From the NCBI RefSeq assembly GCF_000518245.1, contig NZ_KI912402.1, forward strand, positions 488,544 through 552,543: 64,000 nt of DNA, written 5' to 3'. This stretch comes from Brachyspira alvinipulli ATCC 51933 (GTDB taxonomy: Bacteria; Spirochaetota; Brachyspiria; Brachyspirales; Brachyspiraceae). This document shows positions 1 to 8,652 of the stretch, in pieces; within the stretch, counting starts at the first letter, position 1, and each line of letters begins with the position of its first letter. The position numbers and the translations under genes were made by a program. Under the pieces are notes generated by a model. It saw only the letters and a program-made list of their open reading frames with translations. It did not search any database and was not told the DNA's origin.

Positions 1-20
1 CAGAGGTCATCAATTAATAG

Positions 21-752
21 ATGAATTATTCTTATGATAAAGAAGAAATAAAAAAAGAAAAAAGGAATACCATCAAGGCTATTTTAAAACCTTTTATCTT
101 TATATATTATAGGAGCAATAGTCTTCTGTACAGAGCTGTTGCCAGATTTATATTAGGTTTTATATTAGCTTTTATTATTTTTGGTATTGTTACTTTATTC
201 GTAAGGTTTGATAGAATGAAAAGTTCAACGATGATGAATACTATTGAACCTAATGAGATATTGATTACTTCAAAATTTAAGTATGCAGTTGCATTAAGAC
301 CTTTTGTATCACAGCTTACGGGTAAAACATTTATATTTTCAAGGCCTAAAAGAGGTGATATTGTATTTATGGTAGACCCTAGAACTGAAAGAGAATTTTT
401 TTTGAAGAGATTTGCTTCATATTTTGTATATTTTGTAACTTTTGGAAATGTAAATATATCAAAAACCAGATATTTAATAAAACGGGTTATAGGGCTTCCA
501 AATGAAACTATAGAAATTAGAGATAAAGCTGTATATATTAATGGAGAGATATTAAATGAACCTTGGGCCAATATAGGAAGTGATAATAGAATATTAGATA
601 AAGAAGTTTCATCAAGAGATAATTTCGGTCCTTATATTATAGGTTATAATGAATATTTTGTTTTATCTGATAACAGAGATTATGGTTATGATAGCAGAGA
701 TTTTGGTAATGTTCATTTTTCATTAATAGACGGAAAAGTCATTTCTAAATAA
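21..752 (+). CDS. Signal peptidase I family protein (S26), Thr at the nucleophile position
   Basis: Type I signal peptidases sit in the cytoplasmic membrane and remove signal peptides from exported proteins. A hydrophobic anchor lies at about residues 40-62. The catalytic lysine is K154 in YLIKRVIGLP, and the late box SDNRDYGYDSRDFG (216-229) is intact. The box that should hold the nucleophile reads SSTMMNTIEPNE, which aligns to the family pattern GDSMEPTL with Thr70 where Ser is expected and Asn where Pro is expected. Length (243 aa) is normal. The ATG at 21 has only a distant GAGG upstream. MFS gene follows after 17 bases. Membership in the family is secure; activity is uncertain because of the Ser to Thr change. 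Confidence 0.85.
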   Translation: MNYSYDKEEIKKEKRNTIKAILKPFIFIYYRSNSLLYRAVARFILGFILAFIIFGIVTLFVRFDRMKSSTMMNTIEPNEILITSKFKYAVALRPFVSQLTGKTFIFSRPKRGDIVFMVDPRTEREFFLKRFASYFVYFVTFGNVNISKTRYLIKRVIGLPNETIEIRDKAVYINGEILNEPWANIGSDNRILDKEVSSRDNFGPYIIGYNEYFVLSDNRDYGYDSRDFGNVHFSLIDGKVISK

Positions 753-769
753 TATTATTAAACTGCTAT

Positions 770-2020
770 ATGAAATTAAATTATACTCATACTTTATGTG
801 CAAGCTATATAGGATATATTAATCAGTCAATAATCAATATATTTCCACCTCTTATTTTTATAATGTTTCAAAAAGATTTTAATATATCATTAACCCAAAT
901 AGGATTGCTTGCATCTTTTAACTTTGCTGTACAGATAATTGTAGATTTATTAGCAATAAAATTTATAGATAAAATAGGATACAGAATTCCTATAGTTGCA
1001 GCACATATATTTTCTGCTTTAGGATTATTTTTACTTGGGATATTACCTTTTTATATAGAGCCTTATTTGGGTATACTTATATGCTTCTTTATTAATGCTG
1101 TAAGCGGAGGATTAATAGAAGTTTTGGTAAGTCCTATAGTAGAAGCACTTCCAGATAAACAAAAAACTAAAGCTATGAATATACTTCATTCATTTTATTG
1201 TTGGGGTTCAATGCTTGTGGTTATAGCTTCAACATTATATTTTAATATATTCGGTATTGAAAATTGGAAATATATGTCAATGATTTGGGCTATTATACCA
1301 TTTGCTAATATATTTCTTTTTGCTAATGTACCGCTTAATCTTTTGAAAACTCATGAAGATAATATGAAAAGTGATAATACAGTTTCTATTAGAAAATTAT
1401 TATCTGTGAAAATAGTTTTAGTATTTGTTGTACTTATGATATGTGCCGGTGCTAGCGAACAATCTATTGCTCAATGGGTATCATTATTTGCAGAAGTTGG
1501 TCTTAATGTTAATAAAACAGTTGGTGATATATTTGGTGCTTGTATGTTTGCATTCTGTATGGGTATAGTAAGACTTATTTATGGGATGAAATCTGAAAGT
1601 ATCAATATAGAAAAAGCATTGATAATATCATCTTTATTTTGTGTTTTTGGTTATATTCTAACAGTATTTAGTACATATCCTTTTTTATCTTTAATAGGAT
1701 GCGGGATATCAGGTTTATCAGTTGCTATAATGTGGCCTTCTGTATTTAGCCTTGCAGCAAAGACTTATAATAAAGGCGGTACAGCTATGTTTGCTATGCT
1801 TGCTTTGGCAGGAGATATAGGATGCTCTATTGGTCCTGGTATAGTAGGTATTGTTTCAAATAACAATCTTATAATTGAAAAATTTAGTAATATTATACTA
1901 AATAATAATAATATTCAGTTATCAATTAAGGTAGGTCTTTTCTTTTCAATATTTTTTCCTATACTTATGTTCATAACTTTATTTTTATTCAAAAAAATAA
2001 GAAATTATAATATTAATTAA
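770..2020 (+). CDS. MFS transporter
   Basis: Major facilitator superfamily permease of 416 residues with about twelve hydrophobic segments. The first segments begin near residue 12, followed by the cytoplasmic loop KFIDKIGYRIP typical of the MFS loop 2-3. A hydrophilic central loop lies near residues 185-205 (HEDNMKSDN). The substrate cannot be read from sequence; such proteins often move sugars or metabolites. It follows the signal peptidase gene by 17 bases, probably in one transcript. No clear ribosome binding site precedes the ATG, but the N-terminus matches the usual start of the fold. Confidence 0.85.
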   Translation: MKLNYTHTLCASYIGYINQSIINIFPPLIFIMFQKDFNISLTQIGLLASFNFAVQIIVDLLAIKFIDKIGYRIPIVAAHIFSALGLFLLGILPFYIEPYLGILICFFINAVSGGLIEVLVSPIVEALPDKQKTKAMNILHSFYCWGSMLVVIASTLYFNIFGIENWKYMSMIWAIIPFANIFLFANVPLNLLKTHEDNMKSDNTVSIRKLLSVKIVLVFVVLMICAGASEQSIAQWVSLFAEVGLNVNKTVGDIFGACMFAFCMGIVRLIYGMKSESINIEKALIISSLFCVFGYILTVFSTYPFLSLIGCGISGLSVAIMWPSVFSLAAKTYNKGGTAMFAMLALAGDIGCSIGPGIVGIVSNNNLIIEKFSNIILNNNNIQLSIKVGLFFSIFFPILMFITLFLFKKIRNYNIN

Positions 2021-2080
2021 AAAGTCATATTTAATTAGTTTCTTTTTTGTGTATAATTATACAATAGGGAGAGAATTATT

Positions 2081-4048
2081 ATGAGTGAAAAAAGCAAATT
2101 AAATAATAGAGATGAAACTTCTTTGGCAGGAAAAGAAAAGAAATTATCAAAATATGCTTATGGTGGTATAAAAGGCGAGGATTATATGCCGTTTGTACCA
2201 TCAAATATTAATATGCCTGAGATGACAGTATATTCTATTATTTTGGGTGTCGTTTTTGCAATTATATTTGCTTCTGCTAATACATATTTAGGTCTTAAAG
2301 TAGGTCTTACAATATCTTCAGGTATTCCTGGTGCCATACTTTCTATAGCTATATTCAAAAATTTATTTAAAAGAAATAATATATTAGAATCAAATTTAAC
2401 ATCAGCACTTTCTGCATCAGGACAGTCAATAGCAGCAGGTGTTATATTTATACTTCCAGCAGTAATTTTATTCGGAATGGATCTTTCCGTATTGACCATA
2501 GTTACTATTACAGCATTGGCAGCTTTGATGGGATGCTATTTTATTACACCTATAAGAAGATATTTAATTGTAGAAGAGCATGGAAAATTAATATATCCGG
2601 AAGCTATGGCTCAATCTGAGGTTTTGGTTATAGGAACAGAGGGCGGTAAAGGATTAAAATATGTTTTAACAGGATTATTTTCTGGTTTTGTATATAAGCT
2701 GCTTTCAGGAGGCTTTGGTTTTTGGAAAGAAAAAGCATCTTATGTAATACATTCGTATCAAAATACTATGATAGGAGTTGATACATTAGTTTCATTGCTT
2801 GGTCTTGGCTTTATTATTGGTATAAGAAGTTCTGCCATAATGTTTGCAGGAGGTGTCATGTCATGGCTTGTATTTATACCGCTAATAAAATATTTTGGTT
2901 CTAATCTTGATGTAGTTATATTTCCATCAAAATCTTTAATATCTAATATGACTGCACAAGAAATTTGGAGCAGCTATATTGTTTATATAGGTGCTGGTGC
3001 TTTAGCTATGGGAGGCTTCATATCTTTAGGTAAATCTGTTCCAACCATAATAAGTTCATTAGCTAAGTCCATAAAAAATATTAATAATAATTCATACAAT
3101 ATTGACAGAATAAATAGAGATGCCCCTATTAGAATGATTTTATTAGCAGCTGTAATTGGTTTTGTAGGAACTTGTTTTCTTCCAACTATAAAAGGCGGTG
3201 TATTGGGAGGGTTGTCAGCCGTATTATTTTCTTTCTTTTTTGCAGTTGTATCTGCCAGCATAGTAGGCATTGTTGGGGCAAGCAATAATCCCGTTTCAGG
3301 AATGACTATAGCTGCACTTCTAATAGTTGCTTCAATATTTAAACTTACAGGATATATAGGAGAATCTGGAATTAAAGCAGCACTTTTAGTTTGCGGTGTT
3401 GTATCAATTTCAACTTCAGCATCAGGAGGTACAACCCAATCATTAAAATCTGCATTTATAATAGGCGGTACTCCAAAGAATATTCAATTAGGTGTAGTTA
3501 TATCTTTGATTGCGGCATCATTTGCTTCCGGAGCAACTCTTATTCTTATGCAGAATGTTTATGGGCTTGGAACTGACTCAGTACCAGCACCTCAGGGCGT
3601 ATTAATGAAACTTATAGTTGAAGGTATAATGTCATCACAGCTTCCTTGGACTTTAGTTGTAATAGGTGCTTTTATAGCTGTATTTTGTTCTATGACAGAT
3701 TTACCAGTTCTTGCAATTGCTTTGGGATTATATTTGAATATAAGTTTAACTGCTTCTATATTTATAGGTGCTTTAATTAGAAAATTGGTAGAATATAAAT
3801 TTAGAAATGATAATAATTCAAATGAAAAGGCTATAAAGAAAGGAATATTATTATCATCTGGTTTAGTTGCTGGTGATTCTATAACAGGCGTAATAATTGC
3901 TTTAATAACTGCATTTAATATAAAGATTAATTTTGGAGAAAAAATATTTGATTTTGGAAGTTCGTTATCATTTATAATGTATATTTTATTTGCAGTATTT
4001 ATGTATTTGTATACTGTGAAAAAATCAAGAGATAATCAATATGAATAA
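2081..4048 (+). CDS. OPT family oligopeptide/metal-chelate transporter
   Basis: Inner-membrane transporter of the oligopeptide transporter (OPT) family, 655 residues with roughly 14-16 hydrophobic segments. After a hydrophilic N-terminus of about 45 residues, the first helices carry ANTYLGLKVGLTISSGIPGA, the typical OPT N-terminal signature. Later segments include NPVSGMTIAALL and SASGGTTQSLKSAFIIGGTP, also characteristic. Bacterial members carry peptides or metal chelates; substrate not determinable. The ATG has a good GGGAGAG site 8-10 bases upstream. The 60-base gap before it contains a TATAAT-like sequence, so it may have its own promoter. Confidence 0.9.
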   Translation: MSEKSKLNNRDETSLAGKEKKLSKYAYGGIKGEDYMPFVPSNINMPEMTVYSIILGVVFAIIFASANTYLGLKVGLTISSGIPGAILSIAIFKNLFKRNNILESNLTSALSASGQSIAAGVIFILPAVILFGMDLSVLTIVTITALAALMGCYFITPIRRYLIVEEHGKLIYPEAMAQSEVLVIGTEGGKGLKYVLTGLFSGFVYKLLSGGFGFWKEKASYVIHSYQNTMIGVDTLVSLLGLGFIIGIRSSAIMFAGGVMSWLVFIPLIKYFGSNLDVVIFPSKSLISNMTAQEIWSSYIVYIGAGALAMGGFISLGKSVPTIISSLAKSIKNINNNSYNIDRINRDAPIRMILLAAVIGFVGTCFLPTIKGGVLGGLSAVLFSFFFAVVSASIVGIVGASNNPVSGMTIAALLIVASIFKLTGYIGESGIKAALLVCGVVSISTSASGGTTQSLKSAFIIGGTPKNIQLGVVISLIAASFASGATLILMQNVYGLGTDSVPAPQGVLMKLIVEGIMSSQLPWTLVVIGAFIAVFCSMTDLPVLAIALGLYLNISLTASIFIGALIRKLVEYKFRNDNNSNEKAIKKGILLSSGLVAGDSITGVIIALITAFNIKINFGEKIFDFGSSLSFIMYILFAVFMYLYTVKKSRDNQYE

Positions 4049-4191
4049 TATAGTTTTGTTACTATTAATTGCTTATTGAAAACTAAATTAATAATTCAAT
4101 TAAATTTGAGCACTTTTTTAAAAATATATGTATAAATATAATATTAATTATTAGCTTTACAAGTAATATTCATATTTTTATTTTTTATATG

Positions 4192-4220
4192 TTGTTTTTA
4201 TTATAATATTAATATATATT
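4192..4220 (+). promoter_or_regulatory. Candidate sigma-70 promoter for cysK-cysE
   Basis: TTGTTT at 4192-4197 and TATATT at 4215-4220 are separated by 17 bases, about 30 bases before the cysK ATG. GGAG near 4239 is the ribosome binding site. The rest of the 200-base gap after the OPT gene is AT-rich; no S-box, T-box or leader peptide was seen in it. Confidence 0.45.
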
Positions 4221-4250
4221 TGTAGGGACATATTTTTTGGAGATTTTTAT

Positions 4251-5165
4251 ATGGTATATAACAGTATTCTTGATTTAATAGGTAACACTCCTATTGTAAG
4301 ATTAAAAAATATAGAATCAAAATTTAATTTAGGAAGTAAAATAGAACTTTATGGAAAAGTAGAAAAAGGCAATCCTGCTGGTTCTATAAAAGATAGAGCA
4401 GTTAAGCAAATAATAACGGATTTACTCAAAGATGGTAAATTAAAATCTGGAGATACTATAATAGAGCCTACATCAGGCAATACAGGCATAGCTATGGCAG
4501 CTATAGGAAGATATTTAAAATTAAATGTTATAATAGTTATGCCTTCTTCTATGTCTGAAGAGAGAAGAAAATTAATAAGAGATTATGGCGCCAAATTAGA
4601 ATTAGTTGATGGAGGAATGGATGCTGCTGTAGAAAGAGCTGAGCAATTAAATAGAAAAATTCCAAATTCTATTATTCCTGGACAATTTGTAAATGAATCT
4701 AATGTTATGGCGCATTATATTACAACAGCTGTAGAGATATTTAAAGATATTTCAAATGTGGACTATATTTTTGCAGGTATAGGTACAGGCGGTACTATTA
4801 CAGGAATAGGGCAATATGTAAGAGATAATAATAAAAAAACACAAGTTATAGGAGTTCAGCCTGAATCATCACCTATACTTACAAAAGGAAAAACAGGTTC
4901 TCATAAAATACAAGGTATAGGTCCTAATTTTGTACCTAAAATTTTAGATTTGAATGTTGTAAATGAAATAGTAGATGTGTCAGATGATAATGCCATTAAT
5001 ACAGCAAAAGATATATGTTTTAATGAAGGTTTGTTTGTTGGAGTATCATCAGGGGCATGTGTATATGCTGCAATTGACTTTTCTAAAAAATTAAAAAGGG
5101 AAGAAAAACCTATTAAGTTCCTTTGTATTTTACCTGATACAGGGGAAAGATACTCTTGGAATTAA
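4251..5165 (+). CDS. cysK: Cysteine synthase A (O-acetylserine sulfhydrylase)
   Basis: PLP enzyme that makes cysteine from O-acetylserine and sulfide in the cytosol. The internal aldimine lysine is K47 in NPAGSIKDRA, the substrate loop TSGNTG is at 74-79, and the phosphate-binding loop GTGGTITG at 178-185. Length (304 aa) is typical. TTTTTGGAG lies 8-10 bases before the ATG. The serine acetyltransferase that makes its substrate follows almost at once, so both steps from serine to cysteine are in one operon. CysK over cystathionine beta-synthase is favoured by length and by the cysE neighbour. Confidence 0.95.
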   Translation: MVYNSILDLIGNTPIVRLKNIESKFNLGSKIELYGKVEKGNPAGSIKDRAVKQIITDLLKDGKLKSGDTIIEPTSGNTGIAMAAIGRYLKLNVIIVMPSSMSEERRKLIRDYGAKLELVDGGMDAAVERAEQLNRKIPNSIIPGQFVNESNVMAHYITTAVEIFKDISNVDYIFAGIGTGGTITGIGQYVRDNNKKTQVIGVQPESSPILTKGKTGSHKIQGIGPNFVPKILDLNVVNEIVDVSDDNAINTAKDICFNEGLFVGVSSGACVYAAIDFSKKLKREEKPIKFLCILPDTGERYSWN

Positions 5166-5184
5166 TTTATTATTGGATACGATT

Positions 5185-5895
5185 ATGAAATTAAAAACTT
5201 TTAGCGAATTACCAAATCAAAAATATATTAAAGAAATGATTAAACTTGTAAGAGATTATGCTTTTCCAAATTTTTTTAGAGAATCAGAAAATAGAGATAT
5301 GGTAAAAAAAAGCATAGCAAAACTTTATATGAAAATAGTTACAGATGATTCAGCATTACTTGATTTCATAGAACAATTAGATGATATTACATTAAGTTTA
5401 GAAAGAGATTTAGAGTTCTTTTTTCAATCAGATCCTGCGTCAAAATCTTATGATGAAATAGTATTAACATATCCAGGTTTTAGGGCTATATTTCATTATA
5501 GAATAGCACATATATTTTATAATCAAAAAGAATATTTAATAGCAAGAACTATATCTGAATTTGCACATTCCAAAACAGGTATAGATATTCATCCTGGCGC
5601 ATCTATAGGAGACTATTTTTTCATAGATCACGGAACAGGTATTGTTATAGGTGAAACTACAATAATAGGACACCATGTTAAAATCTATCAAGGTGTTACA
5701 TTAGGTGCTTTATCTTTGACTAATGGCAGAAGTCTGGAAGGTAAGAAAAGACATCCTACGGTTTGCGATTATGTTACTATATATGCTAACGCTTCAATAT
5801 TTGGAGGAAATACAGTTATAGGGGAGAATGCTATTATTGGAGCTAACTGCATTGTTTTAGAATCAGTTGAAGAAAATAAAAAAGTAACTTTATAA
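5185..5895 (+). CDS. cysE: Serine O-acetyltransferase
   Basis: Transfers acetyl from acetyl-CoA to serine, the first committed step of cysteine synthesis. An N-terminal alpha-helical region (about 1-120) precedes a left-handed beta-helix of hexapeptide repeats. The beta-helix includes GIDIHPGASIGDYFFIDHG with the catalytic His/Asp and VIGETTIIGHHVKIYQGVTLGA. I start at ATG 5185: an in-frame TTG at 5173 lies closer to the cysK stop but has no ribosome binding site, while GGA sits 8 bases before 5185. The C-terminus is short. It lacks a long tail and ends soon after the last hexapeptide coils, which may alter feedback inhibition or binding to CysK. Confidence 0.93.
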   Translation: MKLKTFSELPNQKYIKEMIKLVRDYAFPNFFRESENRDMVKKSIAKLYMKIVTDDSALLDFIEQLDDITLSLERDLEFFFQSDPASKSYDEIVLTYPGFRAIFHYRIAHIFYNQKEYLIARTISEFAHSKTGIDIHPGASIGDYFFIDHGTGIVIGETTIIGHHVKIYQGVTLGALSLTNGRSLEGKKRHPTVCDYVTIYANASIFGGNTVIGENAIIGANCIVLESVEENKKVTL

Positions 5896-5915
5896 TTAAA
5901 AATGTTTTAATTAAA

Positions 5916-5948
5916 GAGAGGGAAGCAGTATTTGCTTCTCTTTTTTTG
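5916..5948 (+). terminator. Rho-independent terminator after cysE
   Basis: The arm ending GGGAAGCA (5927) pairs with TGCTTCTC (from 5933) around a 5-base loop. It is followed by a run of seven T. This closes the cysK-cysE operon. Confidence 0.9.
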
Positions 5949-6000
5949 TTCTTTATGTATTAATTTTATAATAAATATAGTTTATGCAATTGAAATAATT

Positions 6001-6041
6001 ATTAACATAATATATTATTATGTTAATAAAGTTATGTTAAT
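6001..6041. promoter_or_regulatory. Operator-like palindrome plus third half-site before the KDG-kinase gene
   Basis: ATTAACATAAT (6001-6011) and its exact reverse complement ATTATGTTAAT (6017-6027) are separated by 5 bases. The half-site TTATGTTAAT recurs at 6032-6041, one and a half helical turns after its copy at 6018-6027. Three half-sites within 41 bases, 30-70 bases before the ATG at 6074, suggest binding by a dimeric sugar-acid regulator. The regulator is not in this window. Confidence 0.6.
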
Positions 6042-6073
6042 AATGTACTTTAAATTAAATAAAGGATTTTTAT

Positions 6074-7096
6074 ATGGCTTCAGTTATAACATTTGGTGAA
6101 ATAATGCTAAGATTATCTCCTCCGTCAAATTTAAGATTCGTTCAAACGGATTCTTATGATGCAAGATTCGGAGGGGGAGAAGCTAATGTATCTTTTGCAT
6201 TATCAAATTTTGGAGTTGATACTTCATTTGTAACAAAACTGCCGAATAATGATATAGGTCAGGCTTGCATCAATGAATTAAGAAGATATGGAGTTGAAGT
6301 TTCAAATATAGTTTTGGGAGGAGATAGAATAGGTATATATTTTTTTGAGAAAGGTGCAAGTCAGAGAGGATCAAAAGTTATATACGACAGAGCTAATTCT
6401 TCTATATCAAAATCCTGTAAAGAAGATTTTAATTGGGATAAGATTTTTAATAATGCTAAATGGTTTCATTTAACTGGTATAACTCCAGCACTTGGAAAAA
6501 ATGTTGCTGAAATATGTATTGAAGCTTGTAAGAAGGCCAAAGAGAAAGGCTTAACTATAAGTTTAGATTTTAATTTTAGAAAGAAATTATGGACATCTAA
6601 AGAAGCTAATGAGACTATGAGTAAATTAATGCCTTATGTCGATATATGTGTTGCTAATGAAGAAGATGCTGAAAAAGTTTTTGGCATAAAAGCAAAGGAT
6701 TCAAATGTTATAGAAGGTAAGTTATCACATGAAGGATATAAAGATGTTGCAAAGGAAATAGTAGATAGATTTAATGTAAAAAAGGTTGGTATTACTTTAA
6801 GAGGCTCTATTTCAGCAAGTGAGAATTTATGGTCTTGTATGCTTTATAATGGCAGTGAATATTTCTTTTCAAAAGAGTATTTAATAAAGATCGTTGATAG
6901 AGTAGGTGGAGGAGATAGTTTTGCTGCAGGACTTATATATTCATTCTTGAATGGTAAAGATGACAGAGAAGCATTAGAGTTTGCTACAGCATCCAGCTGT
7001 TTAAAGCATTCCATAGAAGGTGATTTTAATGTTGTAACGGTTGATGAGGTTATGACTGTTTATAATGGAGATGCTTCCGGACGCATACAGAGGTAA
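6074..7096 (+). CDS. kdgK: PfkB-family sugar kinase, probable 2-dehydro-3-deoxygluconate kinase
   Basis: Ribokinase/PfkB-fold kinase of 340 residues. The N-terminus ITFGEIMLRLSPP and FGGGEANVSFALSNFG is the form seen in KDG kinases. The ATP/anion-hole motif is VGGGDSFAAGLIYSF (about 275-290) with the catalytic Asp. GKDDREALEFATA follows, as in the family. It would phosphorylate 2-keto-3-deoxygluconate for the Entner-Doudoroff/uronate route. No aldolase (eda) is adjacent, so the substrate is inferred by similarity alone. The palindromic operator upstream suggests control by substrate. A ribosome binding site AAAGGA is 8 bases before the ATG. Confidence 0.82.
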   Translation: MASVITFGEIMLRLSPPSNLRFVQTDSYDARFGGGEANVSFALSNFGVDTSFVTKLPNNDIGQACINELRRYGVEVSNIVLGGDRIGIYFFEKGASQRGSKVIYDRANSSISKSCKEDFNWDKIFNNAKWFHLTGITPALGKNVAEICIEACKKAKEKGLTISLDFNFRKKLWTSKEANETMSKLMPYVDICVANEEDAEKVFGIKAKDSNVIEGKLSHEGYKDVAKEIVDRFNVKKVGITLRGSISASENLWSCMLYNGSEYFFSKEYLIKIVDRVGGGDSFAAGLIYSFLNGKDDREALEFATASSCLKHSIEGDFNVVTVDEVMTVYNGDASGRIQR

Positions 7097-7137
7097 TTAA
7101 GTGATATTAAGAATAATTATTTATTTGGTGTTGTGAA

Positions 7138-8553
7138 ATGATTTTAGATTTAAACAAAACATATATAAAAGTCTTAAAAAAACAAAATATTTTAATACTT
7201 GGAGCTACTCCAAGAAGCGGAGTTAGTATTGCTAATATTTTATATGATATTAATACTTCTATGAATCTTAATATCAAATATGCATTAAGCGATAGTAAAA
7301 GTGAAAATGAACTTCAGGAGAGTATCAATGCTTTAAAAGATAAAGAAGCAAAAATTTTTTTTGGAAATCAGGAATTATCTATTTTAGATAATATTACTCT
7401 TATAATAATTTCTCCTGGAGTGCCTCGTACTATTCCTATAGTTGCTGAGGCTGAGAGACGCGGAATTAAAGTTATAGGTGAAGTAGAATTTGCATATAAT
7501 CTTTTACCTAATAGAAATTATATTGCTGTAACAGGTACTGATGGAAAAACGACAACAGTTACTCTTATTCACAAAATAATCAGCTCTTATAAAAAGGCTA
7601 AACTTTTGGGTAACGTAGGAAATACATTTTCTAAAGAGATTGAAAATATAGAAGAAGATGAAGATGTTGTATTAGAGCTTTCAAGTTTTCAATTAGAAAC
7701 CGTTGAAAAATTTCATGCACATATAGGTGTTATATTAAATATAGCAGAAGATCATCTTGATAGATACAGCAATATAGAAGATTATTTCAATGCCAAAAAA
7801 AATATAAGTATTAATCAAAACAAAAATGATTTTCTTATACTAAATTATGATAATATATACAGTAATATATATTATAACGAACTTCTTAATAATTGTAAGA
7901 TGAAACTTTTAACATTTTCTTTAAAAAGTAAATTTGCTGATATTTATTATAATGAAGAAGATGAATGTATATATTATAATAATGAAAAACTCTTTTCTAT
8001 AAAAGACAGAAAAATATTAGGAAGACATAATGTAGCAAATATATTGGCAGCAGTATTAGTATGTTTGAAAGATAATATACCTGTTGATCATATAGAGAAT
8101 GTTGTTAATAATTTCAAAGGTATAGAACATAGATTAGAAGTAGTTGCTATAATCAATGGGGTTCGATATATTAATGATTCAAAAGCTACATCTATGAATG
8201 CTGTAACAAGTGCTTTGAAATCTTTTGATAGAAATATCATATTAATAATGGGCGGACGTAATAAAAATATAGATTTCACTCCTTTAAATAGTCTTTTGGA
8301 AAATAGGCTTAAGAAACTTATACTTATAGGAGAAGCTGCTGAAGCACTTAACTCTATGCTTCATTTTGAAAACAAGATTATAATAAAAGATTTTACAGAT
8401 GCATTTAATTATGCTTCTGCCATATCTATAGATGGAGATACAGTACTTCTTTCTCCGGGATGTGCTAGCTTTGATATGTTTAAAAGCTATGAGGAGAGAG
8501 GTAAATGTTTTAAAAATTTAGTATATAAACTTGGTAATATTTCGGAAGAATAA
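7138..8553 (+). CDS. murD: UDP-N-acetylmuramoyl-L-alanine:D-glutamate ligase
   Basis: Cytosolic Mur ligase that adds D-Glu to UDP-MurNAc-L-Ala in peptidoglycan synthesis. The N-terminal Rossmann-like domain (about 1-125) carries SPGVPRTIP. The ATP loop is VTGTDGKTTT (131-140). The central domain has ELSSFQLE and NIAEDHLDRY, both diagnostic of MurD. The C-terminal domain has GIEHRLE, NDSKATSMNAV and LLSPGCASFDMFKSYEERG. Length (471 aa) is normal. It lies 41 bases after the sugar kinase and is not in a mur/fts cluster, so it is a dispersed copy of a cell-wall gene. Confidence 0.96.
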   Translation: MILDLNKTYIKVLKKQNILILGATPRSGVSIANILYDINTSMNLNIKYALSDSKSENELQESINALKDKEAKIFFGNQELSILDNITLIIISPGVPRTIPIVAEAERRGIKVIGEVEFAYNLLPNRNYIAVTGTDGKTTTVTLIHKIISSYKKAKLLGNVGNTFSKEIENIEEDEDVVLELSSFQLETVEKFHAHIGVILNIAEDHLDRYSNIEDYFNAKKNISINQNKNDFLILNYDNIYSNIYYNELLNNCKMKLLTFSLKSKFADIYYNEEDECIYYNNEKLFSIKDRKILGRHNVANILAAVLVCLKDNIPVDHIENVVNNFKGIEHRLEVVAIINGVRYINDSKATSMNAVTSALKSFDRNIILIMGGRNKNIDFTPLNSLLENRLKKLILIGEAAEALNSMLHFENKIIIKDFTDAFNYASAISIDGDTVLLSPGCASFDMFKSYEERGKCFKNLVYKLGNISEE

Positions 8554-8610
8554 TATAACAATTATTATATTTTTTGTATTTGAATATTTTTTAAAATTGT
8601 TATAGAATTA

Positions 8611-8639
8611 TTGACTAATAAAAATAAAAAATATTTAAT
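8611..8639 (+). promoter_or_regulatory. Candidate promoter of the ABC-F gene
   Basis: TTGACT (8611-8616), 17-base spacer, TTTAAT (8634-8639). The predicted start of transcription is close to the ATG at 8653, leaving little room for a leader, and no clear ribosome binding site is visible. Confidence 0.4.
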
Positions 8640-8652
8640 TTGAAAATAGAAT

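Noticed and set aside
3-17. Possible 3' end of an upstream plus-strand gene (GAG GTC ATC AAT TAA).
   Set aside because: Only four codons are visible, too little to support a gene call.
107-571. 154-aa minus-strand ORF inside the signal peptidase gene.
   Set aside because: Antisense shadow of a recognised coding frame, no family match or ribosome binding site.
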